From Halanaerobiales bacterium (lineage in GTDB: Bacteria; Bacillota; Halanaerobiia; Halanaerobiales; JADQBU01): DNA of 8,726 bases. How positions within the stretch are numbered: position 1 is the first letter of the stretch; the number at the start of each line of letters is the position of its first letter. The translations under genes and the position numbers were made by a program. This document shows, piece by piece, positions 1 to 6,177 of the stretch. The notes beneath the pieces were generated by a model. It searched no databases, was not told the origin of the DNA, and saw only the letters and a program-made list of their open reading frames with translations. The DNA is taken from NCBI GenBank assembly GCA_016278435.1, contig JADQBU010000229.1, positions 1 through 8,726 of the forward strand, given 5' to 3'.

Positions 1-367
1 TTTTAACATATACTGCGTAAGCCTTCCGTGTAATTAATTTATAAACATCGTTGTAGTCCATATCCAAAACTGCCGCCAGTTTTTGAGCTGTTTTCTGGGG
101 GTCGCTGATCTCATAGGGAATAGCGACTACCGTTTCACTGCTTGCACTGACGGCCAGTTTCTTGCCATTTCTATCATATATTATCCCTCTTTTGGGCTCC
201 ACTTTCAATAACCGTAGCCGCTGTTCCAGGGCTTTTTTCTGATAAAACTCACTGTTAACAACCTGAATCCAGAGCAGTCTAAAAGCCAGGGCAATAGTAA
301 TTATTAATAAAATTATAAATACGGAAATAATTCTTTTTTTAGACCTCAATTGTGATTTCCCTTGCAT
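1..367 (-). CDS. Class B penicillin-binding protein, N-terminal part (FtsI/SpoVD type), cut by window edge
   Basis: Only the first 122 codons are inside the window. Class B PBPs are membrane-anchored transpeptidases that cross-link peptidoglycan, at the septum (FtsI/PbpB) or in the spore cortex (SpoVD). Seen here: a short basic N-terminus (RSKKR, residues 8-12), one membrane span (about 13-33), then the hallmark start of the PBP dimerisation domain, RGIIYDRNGKKLAVS at residues 60-74. The catalytic SxxK, SxN and KTG motifs lie beyond the window. The ATG at 365-367 has AGGAGG at 374-379 with a 6-nt spacer, and this site overlaps the ftsL stop codon, so translation is probably coupled. Gene order mraZ-rsmH-ftsL-pbp is the standard dcw order. 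Without the C-terminus (PASTA domains or not) FtsI and SpoVD cannot be separated, so no symbol is given. Confidence 0.93.
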   Translation of the reverse strand, partial: MQGKSQLRSKKRIISVFIILLIITIALAFRLLWIQVVNSEFYQKKALEQRLRLLKVEPKRGIIYDRNGKKLAVSASSETVVAIPYEISDPQKTAQKLAAVLDMDYNDVYKLITRKAYAVYVK

Positions 368-377
368 ACAATGCCTC

Positions 378-836
378 CTAATGAGGAGAATCGGCCATTA
401 CCGTGTTGACCCTTTTCATTATATCATTAATAACTTGAAAAACATACATTTTCCCTTCATTGTTATTTTCTGCCGGTTGAGTCTGCTCATTTTCATTATT
501 TAAAACGATAACTTCTGTATTTTCCGGTTCAACCATATGTATTTTTTGCCGGGCAACCTGTTCTATCTTGGCAAGTGAAGACTTCTGGGCCAACTCAATA
601 GTAAACTCATTATTTTTCTCCTCTAATTCTGTTATTTTTTCTTTCAAATTGTCCAATTCATAATTTAATTGAGTAATTTTTACTGATTGGCCAATATATA
701 AACTTAGTATAAATCCTACAATCAATAAAAAGACTACATAAAGAAGAACATCCCCAGTTGAATGTTTCCTTTTATTTTTACTTTTTTCAGAATAACTTCT
801 ATTATAAATATGCTGCTTCTGTATCAACTTATTCAC
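378..836 (-). CDS. ftsL: FtsL-like cell division protein
   Basis: A 152-residue bitopic membrane protein in the FtsL slot of the dcw cluster. FtsL partners DivIC/FtsB and DivIB/FtsQ in the divisome and helps activate septal synthases. Seen: a basic cytoplasmic tail (residues 1-28, KSKNKRKH), one membrane span at about 30-48, a heptad-rich coiled coil at about 52-95 (ELDNLKEKITELEEKNNEF), then the FtsL/DivIC-type segment ending in HMVEPE. The C-terminal tail of about 40 residues is Asn/Glu-rich and longer than in most relatives. The start is uncertain. GTG at 834-836 has only AAGGG three bases away, whereas the in-frame TTG at 825-827 has AGGTGA with a 5-nt spacer and may be the true start (149 aa). 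The rsmH stop is 7 bp upstream. The family is poorly conserved, so the call rests on topology plus position. Confidence 0.85.
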   Translation of the reverse strand: MNKLIQKQHIYNRSYSEKSKNKRKHSTGDVLLYVVFLLIVGFILSLYIGQSVKITQLNYELDNLKEKITELEEKNNEFTIELAQKSSLAKIEQVARQKIHMVEPENTEVIVLNNENEQTQPAENNNEGKMYVFQVINDIMKRVNTVMADSPH

Positions 837-843
837 CTGCCCT

Positions 844-1782
844 TCATTTTAGAACCTTTTGCGCCACTCTTAATTTTGCACTCCTTGCCCTTGGATTCTC
901 TTTAATTTCTTTACTGTCAGCAGTTACCGGTTTTCTGGTAATGACCTTTATCTCCGCCTGATGATTACAGGTACAGATAGGTAAATCAGGGGGACAGATA
1001 CAGTCCCGGGCCAGTTCCCTGAATGTATGTTTAACAATTCTATCTTCCAGCGAATGAAAGCTTATAATACAGATTCTTGCTTCTGGTTTCAAACACTTTA
1101 CAGCTTCAGAGATCATTGACTTCAGCTGTTTCAGTTCATTATTGGTTTCAATTCTCAAGGCCTGAAAGGTACGCCGAGCCGGATGACCTCCTGTCCTCCT
1201 GGCAGATGCAGGAATAGCATTTTTAATTATCTCCACCAGCTGATCTGTTCTATCAATCCTCTCCCGGTTGCGGGAATTAACAATAAATTCTGCTATTCTT
1301 GAAGCCCAGTTTTCTTCCCCGTATTCACTGATAACCCGGGTTAATTCTGATTCTGTGTAATTATTAACAATATCGGCTGCTGTTATGGACTGCTCCCGGT
1401 TCATCCTCATATCAAGAGGACCTTCTTTTTGATAACTAAAACCCCGGTCCGGATTGTCTACCTGGGGTGAAGAAATTCCCAGATCAAATATCATACCATC
1501 AACAGCATTTATATGTAATTCCTCCAGAATTTCTGGAATATGAATAAAATTGTCATGAACAAGCTTTAAATTATTATATTTAGAAAACTTTTTCTTCACA
1601 TCTTTAATTGCCTTGAGATCACGATCGATTCCAATCACAAGACCTGTATCTCCAATTTCATTTAAAATAGCTTCTGTATGGCCTCCACGGCCCAGAGTCC
1701 CGTCCAGATAAATTCTATTCTGCTTACACTGCAGGTAATCTATAGTTTTTTCTAATAAAACAGGTTTATGTTCAGTAAACAT
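844..1782 (-). CDS. rsmH: 16S rRNA (cytosine(1402)-N(4))-methyltransferase RsmH (MraW)
   Basis: SAM-dependent enzyme that N4-methylates C1402 in the 16S rRNA decoding centre. 312 aa from the chosen start, close to the usual length of about 310. Motifs seen: HKPVLL at 5-10, SAM loop DGTLGRGGH at 27-35, GIDRD at 51-55, DLGISSPQ at 100-107, RGFSY and GPLDMRM at 113-127, HPARRTFQALRI at 200-211, FHSLEDRIVK at 242-251, and NPRARSAKLRV near the C-terminus. A CxC-x6-CxC cluster lies at 261-272. The ORF is open for five more codons (TTG at 1797), but GGTGAT at 1790-1795 stands 7 nt before the ATG at 1780-1782. Family members also begin MF.HKPVLL, so the ATG is preferred. It lies 36 bp after mraZ and 7 bp before ftsL, in one operon. 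Confidence 0.97.
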   Translation of the reverse strand: MFTEHKPVLLEKTIDYLQCKQNRIYLDGTLGRGGHTEAILNEIGDTGLVIGIDRDLKAIKDVKKKFSKYNNLKLVHDNFIHIPEILEELHINAVDGMIFDLGISSPQVDNPDRGFSYQKEGPLDMRMNREQSITAADIVNNYTESELTRVISEYGEENWASRIAEFIVNSRNRERIDRTDQLVEIIKNAIPASARRTGGHPARRTFQALRIETNNELKQLKSMISEAVKCLKPEARICIISFHSLEDRIVKHTFRELARDCICPPDLPICTCNHQAEIKVITRKPVTADSKEIKENPRARSAKLRVAQKVLK

Positions 1783-1789
1783 ATTTTTT

Positions 1790-1795
1790 ATCACC
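1790..1795 (-). promoter_or_regulatory. Ribosome binding site that fixes the rsmH start
   Basis: GGTGAT pairs with the ATCACC part of the 16S rRNA tail and sits 7 nt before the ATG at 1782. It lies inside the five-codon upstream extension, which argues against the TTG start at 1797. The same GGTGAT core is used by mraZ (2256-2261) and trpS (6048-6053). Confidence 0.75.
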
Positions 1796-1818
1796 AACTA
1801 AAATTATTTAATCCAGAG

Positions 1819-2250
1819 TTAAATCCCCAGTTCTTCCATGGCATTTGCGATATCTTCAGAAGCATCTTCAGCTGCTTCCATATATTCATCCCATTTCTCC
1901 TTCGACCAGAGTTCAATCCGATTGGCCAGTCCGATAACAACAATTTCTTTCTCCAGACCAGCATAATTCCGTAGATTTGCCGGGATAGAAACCCTTCCCT
2001 GTTTGTCCAGATCACATTCAGTAGCCCCAGAGAAGAAAAAGCGGACAAACGTACGGGCATTTTTGCTTGTTATAGGGAGAGAAGTTAATTTTTCTTCTAA
2101 TATACTCCACTCATGCATAGGATATACAAATAGGCAATTATCTAATCCCCTGGTGGCGACAAAACTATCTCCCAGGCTTTCCCGAAATTTGGCAGGAACA
2201 ATCACCCTGCCCTTGGCATCCATATTATGTTGATATTCTCCCATAAACAT
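1819..2250 (-). CDS. mraZ: Transcriptional regulator MraZ
   Basis: First gene of the dcw operon, encoding the DNA-binding regulator that represses its own promoter and the downstream division genes. 143 aa, full length. It has two tandem SpoVT/AbrB-like domains, each with the DxxGRxxxPxxxR signature: DAKGRVIVPAKFR at 11-23 and DKQGRVSIPANLR at 82-94. Between them is the conserved RFFFSGATECDLD (70-82). The N-terminus MFMGEYQH matches the family start. The ATG at 2250 has AAAGGGTGAT just upstream with a 5-nt spacer from the GGTGAT core. The family forms ring-like oligomers that bind several short direct repeats, and three such repeats lie directly upstream at 2276-2301, so autoregulation is likely. 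The acidic C-terminal helix (EAAEDASEDIANAMEE) is typical. Confidence 0.98.
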   Translation of the reverse strand: MFMGEYQHNMDAKGRVIVPAKFRESLGDSFVATRGLDNCLFVYPMHEWSILEEKLTSLPITSKNARTFVRFFFSGATECDLDKQGRVSIPANLRNYAGLEKEIVVIGLANRIELWSKEKWDEYMEAAEDASEDIANAMEELGI

Positions 2251-2275
2251 AGCAAATCACCCTTTGACACTAATC

Positions 2276-2301
2276 TACCACTTTCCACCACAATACACCA
2301 C
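2276..2301 (-). promoter_or_regulatory. Candidate MraZ operator: three phased GTGGTR boxes
   Basis: Read on the minus strand (transcription sense), GTGGTG (2296-2301), GTGGTG (2286-2291) and GTGGTA (2276-2281) recur with an exact 10-bp period and 4-bp AT-rich spacers. A degenerate fourth, AGTGTC, sits at 2266-2271. MraZ proteins are known to bind arrays of short GTGG-core repeats in front of mraZ, so the number, spacing and position all fit. The array lies 26-51 bp before the ATG. I could not assign a convincing -35/-10 pair in the very AT-rich stretch upstream. Confidence 0.9.
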
Positions 2302-2342
2302 TCTATTTTTAATATTCGTTATTAATGAAAAAAATCCTTTTT

Positions 2343-2385
2343 ATTATTAATATATTTTTTACAACGGGACTATATTATTAATATA
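2343..2385. repeat. Pair of 12-bp AT-rich direct repeats in the mraZ upstream region
   Basis: ATTATTAATATA occurs at 2343-2354 and again at 2374-2385, 31 bp apart, about three helical turns. Each contains the palindrome TATTAATA. Role unknown: it could be an upstream binding site or chance in a region of about 80% A+T. The rest of the 280-bp gap between mraZ and the plus-strand small ORF holds the MraZ boxes and the candidate promoter listed separately. I see no riboswitch or RNA gene there. Confidence 0.4.
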
Positions 2386-2477
2386 AGAACAGGTATCGGG
2401 CCTTGTTACAACTAAAATAGGAAATATTTAATTATATTTTTAAAAAATTACTAAATCCTTAATTTTATAAAAATAGA

Positions 2478-2507
2478 TTCACATTTTATGCGTATTGTTC
2501 ATAGAAT
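2478..2507 (+). promoter_or_regulatory. Candidate promoter for the small ORF at 2531
   Basis: TTCACA (2478-2483) and TAGAAT (2502-2507), 18 bp apart, each match the sigma-A hexamers at 5 of 6 positions. The same bases also fit the sporulation sigma-K pattern: CACA (2480-2483), 16 bp, then CATAGAATA (2500-2508), which agrees with mACm-N16-CATAnnnTA. Either reading would start transcription near 2514 and leave a leader of only about 17 nt. Short degenerate motifs in AT-rich DNA are weak evidence. Confidence 0.4.
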
Positions 2508-2530
2508 AATTAAAAAGGAGGGCTTTTAAA

Positions 2531-2665
2531 GTGAAGATAGATTTCTTTTTTGCCTGGACACGGAACAAAGATAAAAGTGATGAACATACTAAAACGATAG
2601 GTGGAGGGTTTAAGTTTCCTTCTTTATTTAAGTGGCTAAATATATTCAAGAAGAGCAAAAAATAA
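2531..2665 (+). CDS. Small hypothetical protein, 44 aa, aromatic and basic
   Basis: GTG start with a near-perfect Shine-Dalgarno AAAGGAGGG (2514-2522) 8 nt upstream. The frame is open for 44 codons to TAA at 2663-2665, two bases before a hairpin terminator. I do not recognise it. Visible features: an aromatic N-terminus (MKIDFFFAWT), a charged middle (RNKDKSDEHTK), a Gly-Gly-Gly at 24-26, and a Phe/Trp/Lys-rich C-terminal half (FKFPSLFKWLNIFKKSKK) that could form a cationic amphipathic helix. There is no transmembrane span long enough to call and no classical signal peptide. It is divergent from mraZ and convergent with dinB, with no partner gene nearby. A longer antisense ORF (2479-2733) lacks a ribosome site and crosses the terminator, so this strand is favoured. 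Support comes from the ribosome site, promoter and terminator context only. Confidence 0.55.
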   Translation: MKIDFFFAWTRNKDKSDEHTKTIGGGFKFPSLFKWLNIFKKSKK

Positions 2666-2667
2666 AA

Positions 2668-2695
2668 GGACCAATCAAAACAAATTGATTGGTCC
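2668..2695 (-). terminator. Rho-independent terminator of the trpS-ddl-dinB operon, shared with the small ORF
   Basis: A perfect 11-bp stem, GGACCAATCAA (2668-2678) with TTGATTGGTCC (2685-2695), around a 6-nt loop. On the minus strand it begins 3 bp after the dinB stop and is followed by TTTTATTTTTT, an excellent U-tract. On the plus strand only CCTTT follows, so it would be a weak terminator for the small ORF that ends at 2665. Confidence 0.9.
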
Positions 2696-2698
2696 CCT

Positions 2699-3910
2699 TT
2701 AATCCTGCTTATTTTTTTGTTCATATACCTCATAATATAAATTTCTCGCTCGTCTTATACTTTTTTCACCAAAACGATCTTTGATATTATCAATCGTTGT
2801 TGACAGCCTTTCCTCAGAATCAGATGAAGAAAATAATGATAGCTGCTGTTGATTCTTATCTGTTAAACTCTCAAGACCAATGCCGACCAATCGTACAGGC
2901 TTTTTAAAAAGATTATTTTCTTCCATTAAACTCTTGCCCACCCGGTAAACTGTGTCAACATCGTCTGCCGGGTTTTTTAGAGTAAGACTCCTGTTAAATG
3001 TTTCAAAATTATCATATCTAATCTTTATAAATACTGTACTACCTTTCATCTGTTTTTTCCTTAACCGTCTGACAACTTTCTGGCTTAGCTCCAATAAAAC
3101 TGCATAGATCTTATCAATATCTTCAAGACTGCTGGAAAAGGTAGCCTCATGACTGATTGATTTTACAGAAGAAAAGCTTTCAATGTTTCTATTATCAATC
3201 CCCCGGGCCAGATTATAAAGACGCAAACCAAGCTTACCAAACATCTTTTCCAGATCAGAACGGGGAATTTTTCGCAACATACCTACTGTTTTAATCCCCT
3301 TCTCCCGCAGGATTTTTTCTGTTTTTTTGCCTACCCCCCATAGCTTACCAACCGGTAAAGGAATAAGGATTTTATCAATTTCATCTGATTTTATAACAAC
3401 AAAACCATCAGGTTTTTCCATATCAGAAGCCATTTTGGCCATAAATTTATTGGGAGCAATACCAACTGAAGCTGTTAAACCGGTTCTTTCTTTTACTTCA
3501 TTTTTTATTTTTTTCCCTATAGAGATTGTATCACCAAATAAACGGTGACAGCCGGTTAAATCAAGAAATGCTTCATCAATCGAAATCTTTTCAACCAGCG
3601 GTGTGTAATTATAAAATATTTCAAAAATATTATCTGAAATCTCTGCATACCGGTGATGTCGCCCCGGAACATAAATCCCATGTGGACATAACTTTTTAGC
3701 TTTAATTATTGGCATAGCTGAATGTACTCCATATTTCCGGGCTTCATAGGAGGCTGTTGATACAACTCCCCTTTTTCCCAGAGCTGTTCCCCCTACAATA
3801 ACCGGTTTCCCTCTAATAGAAGGGTCATCCAACTGCTCCACAGAAGCAAAAAAAGCATCCATATCTACATGCATTATATTTAATTCAATATTTTTATTTA
3901 AATCACCCAT
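2699..3910 (-). CDS. dinB: DNA polymerase IV (Y-family translesion polymerase)
   Basis: Error-prone Y-family polymerase that bypasses damaged template bases. 403 aa, full length. Palm: HVDMDAFFASVE at 14-25 gives catalytic Asp16 with steric-gate Phe21, and SIDEAFLDLTG at 110-120 gives Asp112/Glu113. Fingers: STASYEARKYGVHSAMP at 51-67. Thumb helix-hairpin-helix: LWGVGKKTEKILREKGI at 190-206. A little-finger domain follows (about 240-350). QLSLF at 356-360 is a consensus sliding-clamp binding motif, followed by a C-terminal helix (STTIDNIKDRFGEKSIRRARNL). The ATG at 3908-3910 has AGGA 5 nt upstream. It lies 31 bp after ddl and is probably the last operon gene. I see no LexA box before it, so induction by damage is not shown. 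Confidence 0.97.
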   Translation of the reverse strand: MGDLNKNIELNIMHVDMDAFFASVEQLDDPSIRGKPVIVGGTALGKRGVVSTASYEARKYGVHSAMPIIKAKKLCPHGIYVPGRHHRYAEISDNIFEIFYNYTPLVEKISIDEAFLDLTGCHRLFGDTISIGKKIKNEVKERTGLTASVGIAPNKFMAKMASDMEKPDGFVVIKSDEIDKILIPLPVGKLWGVGKKTEKILREKGIKTVGMLRKIPRSDLEKMFGKLGLRLYNLARGIDNRNIESFSSVKSISHEATFSSSLEDIDKIYAVLLELSQKVVRRLRKKQMKGSTVFIKIRYDNFETFNRSLTLKNPADDVDTVYRVGKSLMEENNLFKKPVRLVGIGLESLTDKNQQQLSLFSSSDSEERLSTTIDNIKDRFGEKSIRRARNLYYEVYEQKNKQD

Positions 3911-3941
3911 GTTAATCCTGTTCCTTTTTTTAAAACAATGA

Positions 3942-4979
3942 CTATTTCTTTAAAGCAAGTTCAACCAGCTTATCTATCAAATCCCTGTATGAAAGACCAG
4001 TAATATCCCATAATTTAGGGTACATGCTATATCTGGTGAAACCAGGGATTGTATTAATCTCATTTAAGAGAACCTGTTTATTATCCTTTAAAAAGAAGTC
4101 TACCCGGGCAAACCCCTGACCATCAATAGCCTTAAATGCCCTGACAGCTAAATCCCTGACTACCTTGACAGTATCTTCATCTAAAGGAGCTGGTATTATT
4201 AATTCGGTAGCTTCATCCTTATACTTTGCTTCATAATCATAAAATTCATGTTTAGGCCTGATCTCTCCCGGTAATGAAGCCTCAATATCTTCATTACCCA
4301 GTACAGAGCATTCAATTTCTCTTCCCTTGATATACTCCTCTACAATGGCTTTCCTGTCAAACTCAAAGACCTCATTAATCGCCGTACCAAGATTATCACT
4401 ACTATTAACCTTGGTTACCCCGATACTTGATCCCATATTGGCCGGTTTTATAAAACAGGGATAACCTGTATCCTCTTTAATCTTTTTATCAAGCCAGTCA
4501 AAGCCTTGTTGCTTAATTTCAGCTTCCCGGAATACCATAAACCGGGCCTGTGGTAGATGATAATATGCAAATATCTCTTTCATTTTACCTTTATCCATGC
4601 CAATTGCAGAACTTAAAACACCTGTACCAATAAAAGGAATACCCAGCATCTCCAGAAATCCTTGAATTTTACCATCTTCTCCAAAAGGACCATGTATAAG
4701 GGGAAAAACAAGATCAAAATCACGGGTTAAAAAATTTGCAAGACTATCAGCAATATCTGAATACGAGCTATCACCAACAGAAATTTTCTCATCTTCTCCA
4801 CTCAAGACTTTGCCTGAAAGCCCCGGAGGTAACCAGTATCCTTCTTTGCTGACAGCAACAGGAATTATTTCATATTTATCCTTATTTATGTTTTCATAAA
4901 CAGACCGGGCAGACATTATTGAAACTTCATGTTCCTGTGATCTACCACCAAAAATAATACCTAACCTCAATTTATTCAA
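3942..4979 (-). CDS. ddl: D-alanine--D-alanine ligase
   Basis: Cytoplasmic ATP-grasp ligase joining two D-Ala for the peptidoglycan stem peptide. 345 aa. N-terminal substrate site FGGRSQEHEVS (10-20; Glu18 corresponds to E. coli DdlB Glu15), HGPFGEDG at 97-104, ATP-grasp segment FIKPANMGSSIGV (176-188), EEYIKGREIE (214-223), and the C-terminal metal and D-Ala site ARVDFF...NEINTIPGF with Arg292, Asp294, Glu307 and Asn309 at the same relative spacing as in DdlB. The omega-loop Tyr253 (DYEAKY) is the residue typical of D-Ala-D-Ala rather than D-Ala-D-lactate ligases, so no vancomycin-type depsipeptide specificity is indicated. The start is TTG at 4977-4979 with AGGGGG (4988-4993) 8 nt upstream. 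A later in-frame TTG is too far from it. Sits 56 bp after trpS. Confidence 0.97.
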   Translation of the reverse strand: MNKLRLGIIFGGRSQEHEVSIMSARSVYENINKDKYEIIPVAVSKEGYWLPPGLSGKVLSGEDEKISVGDSSYSDIADSLANFLTRDFDLVFPLIHGPFGEDGKIQGFLEMLGIPFIGTGVLSSAIGMDKGKMKEIFAYYHLPQARFMVFREAEIKQQGFDWLDKKIKEDTGYPCFIKPANMGSSIGVTKVNSSDNLGTAINEVFEFDRKAIVEEYIKGREIECSVLGNEDIEASLPGEIRPKHEFYDYEAKYKDEATELIIPAPLDEDTVKVVRDLAVRAFKAIDGQGFARVDFFLKDNKQVLLNEINTIPGFTRYSMYPKLWDITGLSYRDLIDKLVELALKK

Positions 4980-5035
4980 CTTATAATCCCCCTCAAAAAC
5001 TTTCTTTCTACATAATTACTAAAGAATACATTGAT

Positions 5036-6040
5036 TTATTCATTAAAATAGTTTATTTTCATTGCTTCTCTAACTTCTGCAATTGTTTCTCCAGCAATTT
5101 CACGGGCTTTCCTGGTACCACTTATTAAAATATCATCTACTAAAGAAGGATCATTTATATATTTTACTCTTCTTTCTCTAAAAGGATCCAGAAAATCATT
5201 GATAGCTCCGTCAAGCTGTTTTTTGCATGCTACACAACCGATCTTACCCCCCCGGCAATTTTCCTCAATTTCCTTGACATTTTCTTTGTTGAAGGCTTTA
5301 TGATACTCAAATACAGTACAGACTTCTGGATGGCCGGGATCATCGATTCTAATTCTTGCCGGGTCAGTTACAGCTTGAGATATTTTTTCCTTAACTTCTT
5401 TACGGGAATCATTAAGATATATTGCATTGTTAAGACTTTTACTCATCTTACTCTGTCCATCCAATCCCACAAGGCGGGGAAAATCACTTACAAGTGCTTC
5501 CGGCTCAGGAAAAACAGTAGCATACATCTGGTTAAATTTCCGGACAATTTTTCTGGTCTGTTCAATATGTGGTAACTGGTCTTCTCCCACAGGGACCAGA
5601 TGAGCCTTGCAAAATGTAATATCGGCCGCCTGACTTACTGGATAACCTAAAAAACCATAGGTCATATCATCATACCCATACTGAGCTGATTCGGATTTTA
5701 TTGTTGGGTTTCTCTTTAGCTGGTTGACTGTCACAATCATGGAATAAAAAATTGTCAGTTCAGCAATCTCTGGCACCAGGGACTGCACAAAAATAGTAGT
5801 TTCTTCTGGATCGATACCTACAGCCAGATAATCCTTGGCTACCTGCCTGACATCTTCTGATAATTTTTCTGGTTGTTCAAAATTAGTAGTCAGGGCCTGG
5901 ACATCTGCAATTATTAAGAATGTATCATATTTATACTGTAAATTTACTCTGTTCTGGAGACTTCCTACATAATGACCAAGATGTAGTCTGCCGGTAGGAC
6001 GGTCTCCGGTTAAAATTCTTTTTTTCTTTTTTGAACACAT
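5036..6040 (-). CDS. trpS: Tryptophanyl-tRNA synthetase with a likely Fe-S cluster site
   Basis: Class I aminoacyl-tRNA synthetase that charges tRNA-Trp. 334 aa, full length. HIGH-type motif RPTGRLHLGHYVG at 14-26, the ADITF segment at 139-143, GEDQLPH at 152-158, and KMSKS at 198-202. It belongs to the RPTG-LHLGHY subgroup rather than the QPSG-GNY type of B. subtilis and E. coli. Cys241, Cys262, Cys269 and Cys272 form C-x20-C-x6-C-x2-C in the anticodon-recognition domain, closely matching the four-cysteine pattern of the [4Fe-4S]-containing Thermotoga maritima enzyme. The ATG at 6038-6040 follows the extended ribosome site AGGAAGGTGAT. There is no T-box leader: no GGTGGNACC-type sequence and only 143 bp to perR. 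First gene of trpS-ddl-dinB. Confidence 0.96.
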   Translation of the reverse strand: MCSKKKKRILTGDRPTGRLHLGHYVGSLQNRVNLQYKYDTFLIIADVQALTTNFEQPEKLSEDVRQVAKDYLAVGIDPEETTIFVQSLVPEIAELTIFYSMIVTVNQLKRNPTIKSESAQYGYDDMTYGFLGYPVSQAADITFCKAHLVPVGEDQLPHIEQTRKIVRKFNQMYATVFPEPEALVSDFPRLVGLDGQSKMSKSLNNAIYLNDSRKEVKEKISQAVTDPARIRIDDPGHPEVCTVFEYHKAFNKENVKEIEENCRGGKIGCVACKKQLDGAINDFLDPFRERRVKYINDPSLVDDILISGTRKAREIAGETIAEVREAMKINYFNE

Positions 6041-6092
6041 ATTTTTATCACCTTCCTAAAAATCGTTTCAAATCAATTTATTTTTAATTAAC

Positions 6093-6121
6093 TTGACGTA
6101 ACATTAAATTTCTGATACTAT
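6093..6121 (+). promoter_or_regulatory. Sigma-A promoter of perR with extended -10
   Basis: TTGACG (6093-6098), a 17-bp spacer, then TACTAT (6116-6121) preceded by TGA (6113-6115), an extended -10. Each hexamer matches consensus at 5 of 6 positions. Transcription would begin near 6128, giving a leader of about 56 nt that contains the dyad at 6140-6154. Confidence 0.85.
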
Positions 6122-6139
6122 TTAACTAGTAATTATTGC

Positions 6140-6154
6140 TAATAGAAACTATTA
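6140..6154. promoter_or_regulatory. Candidate PerR-type operator (15-bp perfect dyad) in the perR leader
   Basis: TAATAG-AAA-CTATTA is a perfect 6-3-6 inverted repeat, 15 bp long like a PerR box (TTATAATnATTATAA), which it matches at 9 of 14 defined positions. It lies roughly +13 to +27 from the predicted perR start, a place where binding would repress. CTAnTA half-sites recur at 6126, 6139, 6149 and 6161, so binding could be extended. It also lies upstream of the divergent trpS. Confidence 0.5.
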
Positions 6155-6171
6155 TCGATACTAATAAAACT

Positions 6172-6177
6172 AGGAGG
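6172..6177 (+). promoter_or_regulatory. Ribosome binding site that fixes the perR start
   Basis: AGGAGG ends 6 nt before the ATG at 6184. The frame stays open upstream to an ATG at 6136, but that one has no ribosome site and this one lies inside the extension. The shorter 129-aa protein also matches family length better. Confidence 0.88.

Noticed and set aside
1791..2060. 89-codon minus-strand ORF inside mraZ
   Set aside because: Out-of-frame shadow of mraZ, whose full-length family match is unambiguous.
2302..2412. Sigma-A promoter for mraZ
   Set aside because: TTGTAA motifs at 2359-2364 and 2406-2411 (minus strand) have no properly spaced -10. The AT-richness gives many weak candidates and none stands out.
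2479..2733. 84-codon ORF on the minus strand opposite the small ORF
   Set aside because: It has no ribosome site, runs across the dinB terminator and overlaps the dinB end. The plus-strand 44-codon frame has far better signals.
3327..3548. 73-codon plus-strand ORF inside dinB
   Set aside because: Antisense shadow of the polymerase palm and thumb region; no initiation signals.
4977..4979. TTG start of ddl as a sign of a broken start or sequencing error
   Set aside because: A good ribosome site stands 8 nt upstream and the protein begins at the expected place for the family, so TTG is simply the start codon.
5300..5575. 91-codon plus-strand ORF inside trpS
   Set aside because: Antisense shadow with no ribosome site; trpS is conserved throughout.
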